The position numbers and the translations under genes are program-made. Shown here in pieces: positions 1 through 9,895 of a stretch of 64,000 nt of DNA; the first letter of the stretch is position 1; the number at the start of each line of letters is the position of its first letter. The DNA is from Pseudomonas viridiflava (lineage in GTDB: Bacteria; Pseudomonadota; Gammaproteobacteria; Pseudomonadales; Pseudomonadaceae). The stretch spans positions 58,602-122,601 of the forward strand of contig NZ_UUIS01000001.1 of NCBI RefSeq assembly GCF_900589395.1, given 5' to 3'. The notes below the pieces were generated by a model. The model was given only the letters and a program-made list of their open reading frames with translations, was not told the origin of the DNA and did no database searches.

Positions 1-843
1 CCAGTTGTACTGGCGCCAAGCGGTGCCGTCCTCGTTCTGCTCCATCTGCCAGGAACCGGCGTGCAGTTCGTAGATCGACAGCGGCGCTGAAGGCGCATGC
101 AGATCGCTACGCTCCTGCATCCAGTCATGGTCCTGCCACTCGAACTGCAGGGGGCCGGCAACCTTCGAGGCGGTTTCAGGTGGCAGGGTCGTGGCACGCG
201 CCACCGGGTCGCACTTGAGCGGCAGAATGCCGTGCGCACCAAGGATTTCGTACTGGTATTTTTCTCCGGGCTGCAGGCGCGGCACGAAGATTTCCCAGAT
301 ACCCGAGGGGTGCAGCAGGCGCATCGGGTGACGGCGTCCGTCCCAATTATTGAAGTCGCCCACCACCGAGACACGCCGGGCATTGGGCGCCCAGACAGCA
401 AAGCGCACGCCTTGCACGTTATCGACCGTCTGCACCTGCGAGCCCAGGCAGTTGCCGAGGTCGCGGTGGTTGCCTTCGGAGAACAGATAGATGTCCATCT
501 CGCCGAGCAATTGCCCGTAGCTGTATGGGTCTTCGGTAATCTGTTCGCCGCCGGCCCAACTGATCTTGAACAGGTACGGCTGGGCTTCGGGGAAACGGCC
601 GGCAAACAGGCCCGGCACTTCGGTCATGGGCAGTTCGCCCAGGTCCTGTTCGCTGCCACGCGCCAGCACCCGTACACTCAGCGCACCCGGCAGGTAGGCG
701 CGGATGATCTGCCCGCCCTGGCCATCGTCGTGCGGCCCCAGGATAGAGAACGGATCACGGTGTTCGGCACGGATCAAGGCGTCCGTGTCGACAGCAGCGG
801 GCAATGGTTGGCGACCCGTGCCACGGTTATCAGGCGCATTCAT
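1..843 (-). CDS. glgB: 1,4-alpha-glucan branching enzyme GlgB (partial, N-terminal 281 residues)
   Basis: The gene starts at 843 and runs off the left edge, so only the N-terminal part is here. The translation begins MNAPDNRG and carries the GlgB N-terminal signatures: DPFSILGPH, the CBM48 segment with [26 protein letters not shown], and the start of the catalytic barrel at [10 protein letters not shown]. Family knowledge: GlgB makes alpha-1,6 branches in cytoplasmic alpha-glucan. Its ATG overlaps the stop of the upstream treS gene as ATGA, so the two are probably translationally coupled. With glgE and treS/mak it would turn trehalose into branched glucan. The catalytic residues lie outside the window. 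Confidence 0.95.
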   Translation of the reverse strand, partial: MNAPDNRGTGRQPLPAAVDTDALIRAEHRDPFSILGPHDDGQGGQIIRAYLPGALSVRVLARGSEQDLGELPMTEVPGLFAGRFPEAQPYLFKISWAGGEQITEDPYSYGQLLGEMDIYLFSEGNHRDLGNCLGSQVQTVDNVQGVRFAVWAPNARRVSVVGDFNNWDGRRHPMRLLHPSGIWEIFVPRLQPGEKYQYEILGAHGILPLKCDPVARATTLPPETASKVAGPLQFEWQDHDWMQERSDLHAPSAPLSIYELHAGSWQMEQNEDGTAWRQYNW

Positions 844-3800
844 GTTGACTCTCCATCGTTCAGTTGCAGCAATCCACGCAAGCCCTGCAACGGCACGGCC
901 AACCAGTCCGGACGGTTTTCGGCTTCGTAGATTACTTCATAGGCGGTTTTTTCAAGGGTAAACAATTCAAGGGCGGCGTCTTCTCCCTGCGGGTCCTTCC
1001 AGGCATGGGCGATGGACGCACTGGCCTGTCGGTAACCGCCCAGGAAGGCTTCGCGAGCCTGGCTCAGATATGCCTGCGCTACCTGCTGGCGGGCAGCGCC
1101 GGCCTCGGCTGAGGAATCCACGCTTTGCGCACTGCGCGCCGCCATGGCCGCAGCGTAGTCGAAAGAGCGCAACACGCCGCCGACATCCTTGAACGGGCTG
1201 TATTTGCCGCGGCGCTCTTGCAGTGGCCGAACCGGCTCACCCTCGAAATCGATCAGGTAGGCATCCCCTTTCACCACCAGCACCTGGCCCAGGTGCAGGT
1301 CGCCATGCACGCGCATGCGCAAGCCGCCTTCAGAGGCCTTGGCGAGCGACAGCACATGCGCCTGGACACGCTTGCGCTGCGTCAGCAAGTCGTCGACCAA
1401 CTGGCGGTCTTCAGCCTGCAGGTCACCCTTGCGTTGCTCGAGCAATTTCAGGGCACGTTCGATCTGCGCCTGTACCCGCTCGGCCGTGTCCAGGGCTTGT
1501 TGGGCAGACGTATTTTCGACGGCAAAGTCCGGATTGTCGGTCGGCGCCGCCAGCACCTGATGCATCTCGCCCAGGCGCTGGCCCAGGTTGCGAGCAAACT
1601 CGGCCAGTTCGCTCAGCGCGTTATAGGACGACTCCTGGCCTGCCGCAGCCGGCGAGAGCTGGTCGCGCACCGCGCGCTCCAGGTTGTTCTGCGTCCACTC
1701 CCAGGCGTCGCCCTGGTTGTTCAGGTAGCCCTGGGCAATCATCAGCAGGTGCGGCTGGCCGTCGGCATCAGTGCGCACCAGCGAACCGAGCAGTGGCGAA
1801 ATATAGTGATAGCCGGCGCGGGTCAGGTAATCCCCCATTTCCAGCTCCGGGTGCACACCGGCGCTGACCTTGCGGATCATTTTCAACACCAGGCTGCCGC
1901 CGACCACCACCGAACTGTTGGACTGTTCGGCCGACAGATAGCGCACCTCCGAATCCTGGCCGAGCCCCAGCGGCGTCAGCTTTTCAGTGCCCTGGAAATG
2001 CAGCTGGCCATGCGTGCTGTCGGTGTCGAGCACCGTTTGCGCCTGCATCGCCTGGACCACATCGCGAATGAAATGCTCCAGAGTGAAGCCGTCGGTGATC
2101 AGGCCCACCTGGGGTCCCCGACGCACTCGGCTCATGGCCAGTTGCTGGGGCAAGGCGCTGCTGAAGTCTTCTTCGGCCAACAGGCCGAAGGGCAATTGAT
2201 AGCGCTCTTGCTGACCGCCTGCGGTGACATCGACCTCACTGAGCAATACCGGCTTGTTGCCGTTGCTCAGGCGGACCGCATAAGCGATGTGCACGTGTTC
2301 AATGGGTTTGTCCTTGCTGGCAAACCAGCGCCGCTTGGGCAGGTAGGCCGCCAGGGCGGTGTTTTCGATCTTGTCGCGCAAGGGCTGTTCGAGCAGTTCT
2401 TCCAGACGCTTCTTGAGTACCAGGGTCGGGAAATCCGGCATGCTCTGGGCCGGTTCGACGTGCCAACTGGGCATTTGATTCTCCGCTGCGAGTAGAAACC
2501 AATGAAAGCCGTAGGGCGGGAATGTCAGCAGGTAGGTCAACTGGCCGATGGGCGGAAAGGCACTGCCGCCCAGCATTTCGACCGGGACCTTGCCGGCATG
2601 GGCTGACAATTCCAGCTCGACGGCCTGGGCGGCACTGGACATGTTGGCCACGCACAAGATGGTCTCGGTATGCCCATCGGTGCCGGTGTATTCACGGATA
2701 TAAGCCAGGATGCGACGGTTACTGGGCGACAGCATGTGCAACGTGCCACGACCGAACGCCTTCTGTTGCTTGCGCACCGCCAGCATGCGCCGCGTCCAGT
2801 TCAACAAGGAGTGCGGGTCGGCGTCCTGGGTCTCGACATTGACCGACTGGTAACCGTAGAGCGGGTCCATGATCGGCGGCAGCACCAGGCTGGCCGGGTC
2901 GGCACGCGAAAACCCGCCATTGCGGTCGATCGACCATTGCATGGGCGTGCGCACACCGTCGCGGTCGCCCAGGTAGATGTTGTCGCCCATGCCCAGTTCG
3001 TCGCCGTAGTACAAGGTCGGCGTGCCGGGCATCGACAACAGCATGCTGTTGAGCAATTCGACCCGGCGCCTGTCACGTTGCACCAGTGGCGCCAGACGAC
3101 GGCGAATCCCCAGGTTGATGCGTGCACGGCGGTCGGCGGCGTAATGGTTCCACAGGTAATCGCGCTCGCGACTGGTGACCATTTCCAGGGTCAGTTCATC
3201 GTGGTTGCGCAAGAAGATTGCCCATTGGCAGTTGGCCGGGATTTCCGGGGTCTGGCGCAGGATATCAGTGATCGGAAAGCGGTCTTCCTGCGCCAGGGCC
3301 ATGTACATCCGCGGCATCAGCGGGAAGTGGAACGCCATGTGACATTCGTCGCCATCAGGGCCCTTGCTGTCGCCGAAATACAGCTGCGTGTCTTCGGGCC
3401 ACTGATTGGCCTCGGCCAGCAGCATGCGGTCCGGGTAATGGGCATCAATTTCGGCGCGGATGCGCTTGAGCACCTGATGGGTCTCGGGCAGGTTCTCGTT
3501 GTTGGTGCCGTCGCGTTCGATCAGGTAGGGAATCGCGTCCAGGCGCAAGCCATCCACGCCCAGATCCAGCCAGAAGCGCATCACGCCCAGCACGGCTTCC
3601 ATCACCTGCGGGTTATCGAAGTTCAGGTCCGGCTGGTGCGAGTAGAAACGGTGCCAGAAATACTGGCCGGCCACCGGATCCCAGGTCCAGTTCGACTTTT
3701 CGGTGTCGAGAAAGATGATGCGGGTACCGTCGTACTTCTGGTCGGTGTCGGACCAGACATAGAAATTGCGGGCCTTGGAGCCCTTCTTGGCCGTGCGGGC

Positions 3801-4172
3801 GCGCTGGAACCACGGGTGCTGGTCCGAGGTGTGGTTGATGACCAGCTCGGTGATGATCCGCAGCCCGCGCTTGTGTGCCTCGGCAATGAACCGCTTGGCA
3901 TCGGCCATGCTGCCATAGTCAGGGTGCACGGCGCGGTACTCGGCAATGTCATAACCGTCATCGCGCCGTGGCGAAGGGTAGAACGGCAACAGCCAGATGG
4001 TGTTCACGCCCAGCCCGGCAATGTAGTCGAGCTTGGCAATGAGACCTGGGAAATCGCCGATACCGTCGTTATTGGAATCGAAAAACGACTTGACGTGGAC
4101 TTGGTAGATGACCGCGTCCTTGTACCAGAGCGGGTCATTGATGAAACTGGCGTTTCTGGACTTCTTCGCCAT
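840..4172 (-). CDS. treS: trehalose synthase / maltokinase fusion (TreS-Mak)
   Basis: This 1110-residue bifunctional protein has a GH13 domain at roughly residues 15-560. It includes [10 protein letters not shown] with the likely nucleophile Asp near 212, LLAEANQ with the acid/base Glu near 254, and FLRNHDE. The C-terminal half is a maltokinase-type domain with an aminoglycoside-phosphotransferase-like HGDLHLGQ motif near 955 and DFEGEP near 974. Known role: TreS interconverts trehalose and maltose, and Mak makes maltose-1-phosphate, the GlgE substrate. The start is supported by GGGAG about 7 bases upstream. It follows glgE by 18 bases and overlaps glgB by 4, consistent with one operon. Fusion of the two activities is common in proteobacteria. 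Confidence 0.96.
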   Translation of the reverse strand: MAKKSRNASFINDPLWYKDAVIYQVHVKSFFDSNNDGIGDFPGLIAKLDYIAGLGVNTIWLLPFYPSPRRDDGYDIAEYRAVHPDYGSMADAKRFIAEAHKRGLRIITELVINHTSDQHPWFQRARTAKKGSKARNFYVWSDTDQKYDGTRIIFLDTEKSNWTWDPVAGQYFWHRFYSHQPDLNFDNPQVMEAVLGVMRFWLDLGVDGLRLDAIPYLIERDGTNNENLPETHQVLKRIRAEIDAHYPDRMLLAEANQWPEDTQLYFGDSKGPDGDECHMAFHFPLMPRMYMALAQEDRFPITDILRQTPEIPANCQWAIFLRNHDELTLEMVTSRERDYLWNHYAADRRARINLGIRRRLAPLVQRDRRRVELLNSMLLSMPGTPTLYYGDELGMGDNIYLGDRDGVRTPMQWSIDRNGGFSRADPASLVLPPIMDPLYGYQSVNVETQDADPHSLLNWTRRMLAVRKQQKAFGRGTLHMLSPSNRRILAYIREYTGTDGHTETILCVANMSSAAQAVELELSAHAGKVPVEMLGGSAFPPIGQLTYLLTFPPYGFHWFLLAAENQMPSWHVEPAQSMPDFPTLVLKKRLEELLEQPLRDKIENTALAAYLPKRRWFASKDKPIEHVHIAYAVRLSNGNKPVLLSEVDVTAGGQQERYQLPFGLLAEEDFSSALPQQLAMSRVRRGPQVGLITDGFTLEHFIRDVVQAMQAQTVLDTDSTHGQLHFQGTEKLTPLGLGQDSEVRYLSAEQSNSSVVVGGSLVLKMIRKVSAGVHPELEMGDYLTRAGYHYISPLLGSLVRTDADGQPHLLMIAQGYLNNQGDAWEWTQNNLERAVRDQLSPAAAGQESSYNALSELAEFARNLGQRLGEMHQVLAAPTDNPDFAVENTSAQQALDTAERVQAQIERALKLLEQRKGDLQAEDRQLVDDLLTQRKRVQAHVLSLAKASEGGLRMRVHGDLHLGQVLVVKGDAYLIDFEGEPVRPLQERRGKYSPFKDVGGVLRSFDYAAAMAARSAQSVDSSAEAGAARQQVAQAYLSQAREAFLGGYRQASASIAHAWKDPQGEDAALELFTLEKTAYEVIYEAENRPDWLAVPLQGLRGLLQLNDGEST

Positions 4173-4190
4173 GGCGATCTCCCTGACCGA

Positions 4191-6221
4191 TTACTTCGCG
4201 CTGATGCGCCAGATACCGAATGGCTGGTAATTGGGGTCGATGCGCATCCACTGCACCTTGCCGTACCAGCTCCAGCGGTGGCCGGTCATCAGGTCTTCAC
4301 CCAGGGTCTCGGCGTGATCGGGCAAGCCCATGTCCCACAGAGGCAACTCGAAATTTGCTTCCTGGACATTGTGTGGATCCAGGCTGACTGCCACCAGAAT
4401 GAAGTTGCTGCCATCGGGGGTGCGCTTGCCGAAATACAGGATGTTGTCGTTCCAGGCCGTGTACAGCTTGAGCCCCAGGTGGGTCTGCAGGGCCGGGTTC
4501 TGGCGGCGGATGCGATTGAGCTGGGCGATCTCGGCAATGATGTTGCCCGGTGCGGTGAAATCGCGAACGCGTATCTGGTACTTCTCGGAGTCCAGGTACT
4601 CTTCCTTGCCCGGCAGGGCCGCCGACTCGCACAGCTCGAAACCGGAGTACATGCCCCACAGCCCGGACCCCATGGTCGCCAGGGCGGCTCGGATCAGAAA
4701 GCCTGGTCGCCCGTTGTCATGCAGGAAGAACGGGTTGATGTCCGGCGTATTGACGAAGAAGTTCGGACGGTAGCAATCGCGCAAAGGCGCTTCGTTGAGC
4801 TGGGTAAAGTACTCGGCCAGTTCAGCCTTGGTGTTGCGCCAGGTGAAGTAGGTGTAGCTCTGCGAATAGCCCACCTTGCCCAGGCGCGCCATCATGGCCG
4901 GCTTGGTAAAGGCTTCGGCGAGGAACATCACGTCCGGGTGCTGGCGGCGAATGTCATCGATCAGCCATTGCCAGAAAGGCAAGGGTTTGGTGTGCGGGTT
5001 GTCGACCCGGAAGATCTTGACCCCCTCCTCGACCCAGCCCAGCACCACGTTGCGCAGTTCCAGCCACAGGCCGGGGATGGCATCGGGCGCATAGAAATCG
5101 ACGTTGACGATGTCCTGGTATTTTTTCGGCGGGTTTTCCGCATAGCGGATGGTGCCGTCCGGGCGCCAGCTGAACCAGCCCGGGTGCTCCTTGAGCCATG
5201 GATGGTCCTGCGAGCACTGAATGGCAAAGTCCAGCGCCAGCTCCAGGCCATGCTCGGCGGCCGCAGCCACCAGCGCACGGAAATCCTCGCGACTGCCCAG
5301 TTGCGGATGGATGGCTTCATGGCCGCCGTCCTGACTGCCTATGGCATACGGGCTGCCCGGATCATCGGGGCCGGCGGTCAGCGAGTTGTTGGGGCCCTTG
5401 CGGTGGGCGCGGCCGATGGGGTGGATCGGCGGAAAGTACAGCACGTCGAAGCCCATGTCGCGGATCATCGGCAGGCGCGAATGCACGTCGTTGAAGGTGC
5501 CGTGCCGGGCCGGATCATCGGTGATCGAACGCGGGAACAGTTCATACCAGCTGGCAAATTGCGCACGCTCACGCTCGACATCGAGCGGGTACAGGCGGCT
5601 GGCACTCAAGTAACTGTGGTTATCCGCCTGGGCCATCAAGGCAGCAGTCTCGCTGTGCAACAGCAGAGCGACACGCGACTGCACATCCTTGCCTTCGAGT
5701 TGCCCCAGTACCTGCTCGATCTGTTGGCGCACCTCGCCCTGGCTGCGCTCGGCGCCGTGCAGCAGGTGCAGGCGCCCTTCTTCGAGTTCCAGCTCGATCG
5801 GCACGCCTGCCCCATGTTTCTTGCCCAGCTCGTAGCAATAGCTGGCATACACATCGATCCAGGCTTGCAGGCGAAACACGTAGCGGTCCACCGTTACCGG
5901 CGTGAAGCTGCCCAGCCAACTGTCATTGCCCAGTTCCTGCATGGGCACACTGTGCCAGTGCGCTTCGCCCTCGGCGCGCCAGTCCAGCCGGACAGCGAGT
6001 TTGTCGTGGCCGTCGGCGTAGATCTTGCCTGTCACCGTCACCGGCTGGCCGATGATGGCCTTGGCGGCGAACTGCCCGCCGTCGAGCACGGGTGTAACGT
6101 CCTCGATGGCAATGCGCGGCAATTGCAACGCCTGGGTCAGGGTCAATGGACCTGTGGGCTGTGAGAGGGTGTGCGAGGCTTCGAAAGCGGGAGAATCGGG
6201 ACTGTATGACTGTTCATTCAT
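4191..6221 (-). CDS. glgE: alpha-1,4-glucan:maltose-1-phosphate maltosyltransferase GlgE
   Basis: This 676-residue GH13_3 enzyme has a beta-sandwich N-terminal domain and a catalytic barrel. Visible signatures are DVLYFPPIHPIGRAHRKG, IFRVDNPHTKPLPFW with the nucleophile Asp near residue 405, and MFLAEAFTKPAMM with the Glu near 433. It extends alpha-1,4-glucan with maltose from maltose-1-phosphate in the cytoplasm. The start is well supported by AAGGAG 9 bases upstream. It is the first gene of the glgE-treS/mak-glgB operon. A candidate AlgU-type promoter lies about 110 bases upstream. Confidence 0.96.
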   Translation of the reverse strand: MNEQSYSPDSPAFEASHTLSQPTGPLTLTQALQLPRIAIEDVTPVLDGGQFAAKAIIGQPVTVTGKIYADGHDKLAVRLDWRAEGEAHWHSVPMQELGNDSWLGSFTPVTVDRYVFRLQAWIDVYASYCYELGKKHGAGVPIELELEEGRLHLLHGAERSQGEVRQQIEQVLGQLEGKDVQSRVALLLHSETAALMAQADNHSYLSASRLYPLDVERERAQFASWYELFPRSITDDPARHGTFNDVHSRLPMIRDMGFDVLYFPPIHPIGRAHRKGPNNSLTAGPDDPGSPYAIGSQDGGHEAIHPQLGSREDFRALVAAAAEHGLELALDFAIQCSQDHPWLKEHPGWFSWRPDGTIRYAENPPKKYQDIVNVDFYAPDAIPGLWLELRNVVLGWVEEGVKIFRVDNPHTKPLPFWQWLIDDIRRQHPDVMFLAEAFTKPAMMARLGKVGYSQSYTYFTWRNTKAELAEYFTQLNEAPLRDCYRPNFFVNTPDINPFFLHDNGRPGFLIRAALATMGSGLWGMYSGFELCESAALPGKEEYLDSEKYQIRVRDFTAPGNIIAEIAQLNRIRRQNPALQTHLGLKLYTAWNDNILYFGKRTPDGSNFILVAVSLDPHNVQEANFELPLWDMGLPDHAETLGEDLMTGHRWSWYGKVQWMRIDPNYQPFGIWRISAK

Positions 6222-6622
6222 CGAGCATCACTCCTTACGCCCTTGGGACGCGGCGGTGCGGTCCATAGCATTGACTGCTTTGAATGGGTTGAACGACAGC
6301 CCTCAAACCCTCGGGCCTGTGCTGCCGACTGCAAAGGTTCCGAACGACGGTCCTGTGGAAAGTTCAAAGCTTTACCAAGCCTGCCCCCTGAGCCGGGCAG
6401 CCGGAACAGGCGCAGGTGACCACCTGCCGGGCACGCATAGGCGTAGCACCGAAACCTGCTCTGTGCCAGCCCAGGCCAGGTGGCCGAGCCGTGCGCCGGG
6501 GCAACCAAACGAGCAATCGGTTGCCCAATGCAAAAAATGCCGTGTTTTTCCCGAACACAGTCTGAGCCGTGTCTATATCCTTGGCGTCAGGCACCATTTC
6601 AGGAAGCAGGAAGAACCTCTTG
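6222..6622. other. divergent intergenic region glgE / diguanylate cyclase
   Basis: These 401 bases separate the divergently transcribed glgE operon and the Cache-GGDEF gene. The region holds the candidate AlgU-type promoter described separately. I see no convincing small gene: the open frames here lack ribosome binding sites and resemble no protein I know. A GC-rich stretch with imperfect inverted repeats lies near 6380-6450. Confidence 0.6.
6339..6365 (-). promoter_or_regulatory. candidate AlgU (sigma-22) promoter for glgE-treS-glgB
   Basis: On the minus strand GAACTT (6365-6360) is followed after 16 bases by TCGGA (6343-6339). This fits the AlgU/RpoE-type consensus GAACTT-N16/17-TCtgA. The predicted transcript would start near 6332, about 110 bases before the glgE ATG. 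AlgU control of osmotic-stress genes, including trehalose genes, is known in Pseudomonas. Its use here is inferred from the motif alone. Confidence 0.5.
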
Positions 6623-8191
6623 ATGCAGGGAAGTTACCAACCGTCATCCCTCACCGCTCCCGACACGTCGCTGTCTGCAGAGCGCGAGCGCACCACCACC
6701 CTGTTCCGCCTGACGGTCAGTTTCATGCTGGTGGTGGTCATCACCTTCCTCACGGTCGAGGGCTGGCGTGCCTGGCGCGATTATCGCCAGGCGTTCGCCA
6801 TGGCTGAAGACTCGGCCACCAACCTGGCCCAGGCCACGGCCCAGCACGCCGAAGATGCAATCCGCCAGGTCGACATCCTGACCTCGGTGCTGGCCGAGCG
6901 GGTCGAGGGCGACGGCCTGCAACACATCAACATCCCCCGTATGCACCAGTTGATGGTGCAGCAGACCCGGATCATGCCGCAGTTGCACGGGCTGTTCATT
7001 TACGACGCCAACGGTCGATGGGTGGTGACCGACAAGCTCGGCACCCCGGAGTCGGCCAACAACGCTGACCGCGACTACTTCATCTACCACCGCACCCACA
7101 CCGACCGCAGCGTGCGCATCAGCAACGTGGTCAGCAGCCGCTCGACCCAGGAACTGATCATTCCGGTTTCGCGCCGGCTCAACAATCCGGACGGCTCGTT
7201 TGCAGGGGTCATGCTGGGCACGGTCAAGGTCAGCTATTTCGTCGACTATTATGGCGACTTCAAGATCGACGACAAGGGCGCCCTGGTGCTGGCGTTGCGC
7301 GACGGCAACATTCTGGTCAGGCGCCCGTTCATCGCCAGGACCATCGGCCAGAGCCTTGCGCAAAGCGAAATATTCACCCGCTACCTGCCGTGGTCCAACG
7401 CCGGCGTCGCCCAGGTCAAGGCCGTGGTCGACGGCACTCACCGGCTGTACGGCTACCGGGCACTGAGTCGCTACCCGCTGGTGGTCGAAGCCGGCCTTTC
7501 GCGCGACTCGATCATCGCCCCCTGGCGCCAGGACCTGATCAAGACCGGCCTGATCCTGTTGCTGCTGATCGCAGGCCTGGTCAGCTTCGGCATGATTGTG
7601 CTCAAGCAGCTGCGGGCACGCATGGTCATGGAAACCGAATTGCGCCGCGTGCATCGCCAGGTCCAGGACATGGCCCTGACCGACAGCCTGACCGGCCTGG
7701 GCAACCGCCGCCGGCTCGACCTGGTCCTGAGTGATGAACTGGCCCGGGCCAAACGCCAGAACACCTGCCTGGCGCTGATCATGCTTGATGTCGACTACTT
7801 CAAGCGTTTCAACGACCGCTATGGGCATTCGGCCGGCGATGAATGCCTGCGCCAGGTGGCTCAGGCCATCGGCCAGACGCTGAAACGTCCCACCGACCTG
7901 GCGGTGCGCTATGGCGGCGAAGAATTCACCATCCTGCTGCCGGGCACCGACGCGGCCGGCGCCGCCGGGGTGGCCAGCGAGCTGCTTGAAGCCATTCGCG
8001 CGCTGAACATCGAGCATGCCGATCATCCGGCCCACCGGGTGACCGCCAGCGCCGGTGTAACCACCAGCTCACCCAGGACTGAAGACGTGACGTCGGCGAG
8101 CATGATCAAGGCTGCCGATGCATTCCTGTATATGGCCAAGCACAAGGGACGTGATCAGTGGCAGGCAGAACCGGTCATACCGCCGACATAG
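6623..8191 (+). CDS. membrane diguanylate cyclase with periplasmic Cache sensor
   Basis: The protein has 522 residues from the ATG at 6623, which has AGGAAG 9 bases upstream. A GTG at 6569 would add 18 residues but has no Shine-Dalgarno sequence. Order: TM1 (about 24-45), periplasmic double-Cache-like domain (about 50-300, with LFIYDANGRWVVTD and NADRDYFIYHR), TM2 (about 305-330), GGDEF domain. The active site reads GGEEF (about 431-435), preceded five residues upstream by RPTD, a canonical RxxD inhibitory site. It should therefore be an active, product-inhibited c-di-GMP synthase. The ligand is unknown. Confidence 0.93.
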   Translation: MQGSYQPSSLTAPDTSLSAERERTTTLFRLTVSFMLVVVITFLTVEGWRAWRDYRQAFAMAEDSATNLAQATAQHAEDAIRQVDILTSVLAERVEGDGLQHINIPRMHQLMVQQTRIMPQLHGLFIYDANGRWVVTDKLGTPESANNADRDYFIYHRTHTDRSVRISNVVSSRSTQELIIPVSRRLNNPDGSFAGVMLGTVKVSYFVDYYGDFKIDDKGALVLALRDGNILVRRPFIARTIGQSLAQSEIFTRYLPWSNAGVAQVKAVVDGTHRLYGYRALSRYPLVVEAGLSRDSIIAPWRQDLIKTGLILLLLIAGLVSFGMIVLKQLRARMVMETELRRVHRQVQDMALTDSLTGLGNRRRLDLVLSDELARAKRQNTCLALIMLDVDYFKRFNDRYGHSAGDECLRQVAQAIGQTLKRPTDLAVRYGGEEFTILLPGTDAAGAAGVASELLEAIRALNIEHADHPAHRVTASAGVTTSSPRTEDVTSASMIKAADAFLYMAKHKGRDQWQAEPVIPPT

Positions 8192-8277
8192 GCCGCCGGC
8201 GCGGCCAGGCCGGATTCTGTGGAATTTTACCGGCCCCGCCGCATCGAATACTGGACCAGCCCTATGGAGGTGCGTCC

Positions 8278-8433
8278 ATGAACATCCCGATTCCGCCAGA
8301 ACCTGAAGACCCGAATATCGACGAGCCGCCGCTGCCGGTGCCCCCGCCGGCCGACGAACCACCGACCACCCCGTCGCCGGACCAGACGCCGATCGGCGAC
8401 CCGCCCGGCCACGAACCACCCGCGCGACTGTAA
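8278..8433 (+). CDS. small proline-rich protein, 51 residues
   Basis: A short ORF has GGAGG 7 bases upstream of the ATG. The product is extremely rich in Pro, Glu and Asp (PIPPEPEDPN, PPLPVPPPADEPP), with no signal peptide or membrane segment, and should be acidic and disordered. It lies 86 bases after the diguanylate cyclase on the same strand and faces mgtC. No function can be assigned. The ribosome binding site and the consistent composition argue for a real gene, but low-complexity GC-rich ORFs can arise by chance. Confidence 0.6.
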   Translation: MNIPIPPEPEDPNIDEPPLPVPPPADEPPTTPSPDQTPIGDPPGHEPPARL

Positions 8434-8445
8434 CGACGCCAAGGC

Positions 8446-9009
8446 TCAGGGCAGTTCCTGACTGTCCTTGGCCGGCAGCGTCTGCTTGTCGCCCGGCGGC
8501 AGCTCGTCCTGCGACCGGTGCTTGTGGTCATGACGGTCCACGACATGCGGCACCAGGCTCAGGATGCCCAGCGCCAGCACGGTACTGAGCACGGCAGTGG
8601 CCTCGCGACCCATGCCGGCGGCCACGCCGATGGCAGCGGTCATCCACAGCCCGGCGGCCGTGGTCAGGCCCTTGACTTGAGAAACGTTCTTGGCGTGCTC
8701 CTTGAGAATGGTCCCGGCACCGAGAAAACCGATGCCGGCCACGATGCCCTGGATCACCCGGCTCAGGTCGGCATCGCCAGCCCCGCCCATGCGCGGCACC
8801 AACACGAACAGCGCTGCGCCCATGCACACCAGCATGTGTGTGCGCACACCCGCTGCCTTGCCGCGATGTTCGCGCTCGAACCCCAGGATGCCGCCCAGCA
8901 GAGCGGCTATCGACAAGCGCACCGTCACACGGGTCAGCTGCGAAACGTCAGTGATATCGGAAAACTCTGCTTGCAACGTCGTTACGACTTCCTGCCACCA
9001 CGTACTCAT
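8446..9009 (-). CDS. MgtC/SapB family inner-membrane protein
   Basis: This 187-residue protein has about five hydrophobic segments and the MgtC signatures GILGFEREHRGKAAGVRTHMLV, GIGFLGAGTILK and KGLTTAAGLWMTAAIGVAAGMG. The long C-terminal ACT-like domain of Salmonella MgtC is absent. Instead there is a short hydrophilic, His-rich tail (DRHDHKH). MgtC proteins are linked to survival at low magnesium and modulation of F-type ATPase; the exact job of short homologues is unclear. It appears monocistronic, 77 bases from the SDR gene upstream. Confidence 0.9.
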   Translation of the reverse strand: MSTWWQEVVTTLQAEFSDITDVSQLTRVTVRLSIAALLGGILGFEREHRGKAAGVRTHMLVCMGAALFVLVPRMGGAGDADLSRVIQGIVAGIGFLGAGTILKEHAKNVSQVKGLTTAAGLWMTAAIGVAAGMGREATAVLSTVLALGILSLVPHVVDRHDHKHRSQDELPPGDKQTLPAKDSQELP

Positions 9010-9086
9010 CGTCCATCCTTAACGGGTTACGTCCGCTGTGTTGGACCGTCGCCGCAAGCGAGAGTGCGGCCGCCCCGGGCTGCGAC

Positions 9087-9833
9087 TCAGCGCCCGCCGG
9101 CCACGTCGATAAAGGTGCCGGTGGCATAGGAGGCCTTGTCCGAGAGCAACCATAAGATGGCCTCGGCCACCTCTTCGGGTGTGCCACCGCGGCGCATCGG
9201 CAGTTCACCTTCAAGCTTGCTGACCCGGAACGGATCGCCGGACTGCACATGGAAGTCGGTGAAGATGTAGCCCGGACGGACCGTATTCACACGGATGCCT
9301 TCGGGGGCGACTTCCTTGGCCAGCCCCAGGGTGAAGCTGTCGATGGCGCCCTTGGAGGAGGCATAGTCGACGTATTCGTTGGCCGAGCCCAGGCGCGAGG
9401 CAGCCGAGCCGACATTGACGATGCTGCCGCCCTGCCCGCCATGGCGCGGGGACATGCGCAACAGCGCATGCTTGCTGCACAGGATCGGGCCGACCACATT
9501 ACTCATCATGATTTTCAGCAGGCGAAACTCCGACATGTCCTCGACCCTGGATGCATGGGCAATGGTGGCCGCGTTATTGACCAGGTGCGTGATACGCCCG
9601 AGTTCTGCGTCGATGCGGGCATAAAGACGGATGATTTCATCCTCGTTGCTGACATCGGCCTGTACTGCAATCGCCTGTGCCCCCAAGGCCCTGACCTGAG
9701 TGCAGGTGCGCTCGGCGGCGGCATGGTCGGACACATAGTTGATACAGATTCGATAACCTTGCGTGGCAGCCGCCAGTGCCGTGGCCGCGCCGATTCCGCG
9801 AGAGCCGCCGGTAATGAGGAGGACTTTTTCCAT
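9087..9833 (-). CDS. SDR family NAD(P)-dependent oxidoreductase
   Basis: This 248-residue classical short-chain dehydrogenase has the dinucleotide motif TGGSRGIG (about 8-15), NNAA, a catalytic Ser in IVNVGSAAS, and YxxxK as YASSK (near 155). The C-terminus DVAGGR is typical of FabG-like and YgfF-like sugar or ketone reductases. The substrate cannot be told from sequence. It lies between mgtC and the MHYT protein with no evident operon partner. Confidence 0.9.
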   Translation of the reverse strand: MEKVLLITGGSRGIGAATALAAATQGYRICINYVSDHAAAERTCTQVRALGAQAIAVQADVSNEDEIIRLYARIDAELGRITHLVNNAATIAHASRVEDMSEFRLLKIMMSNVVGPILCSKHALLRMSPRHGGQGGSIVNVGSAASRLGSANEYVDYASSKGAIDSFTLGLAKEVAPEGIRVNTVRPGYIFTDFHVQSGDPFRVSKLEGELPMRRGGTPEEVAEAILWLLSDKASYATGTFIDVAGGR

Positions 9834-9895
9834 GTGTTTTTCTCGTGACCCAGTTCAAAGAATGAAAATTGAAAAAGGCCCGGGCACGCCATCAT

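Noticed and set aside
2670..6164. A 1164-residue open frame on the plus strand
   Set aside because: It lies antisense to treS and glgE, which match their families over full length. GC-rich third positions open the opposite strand, and the translation resembles no protein.
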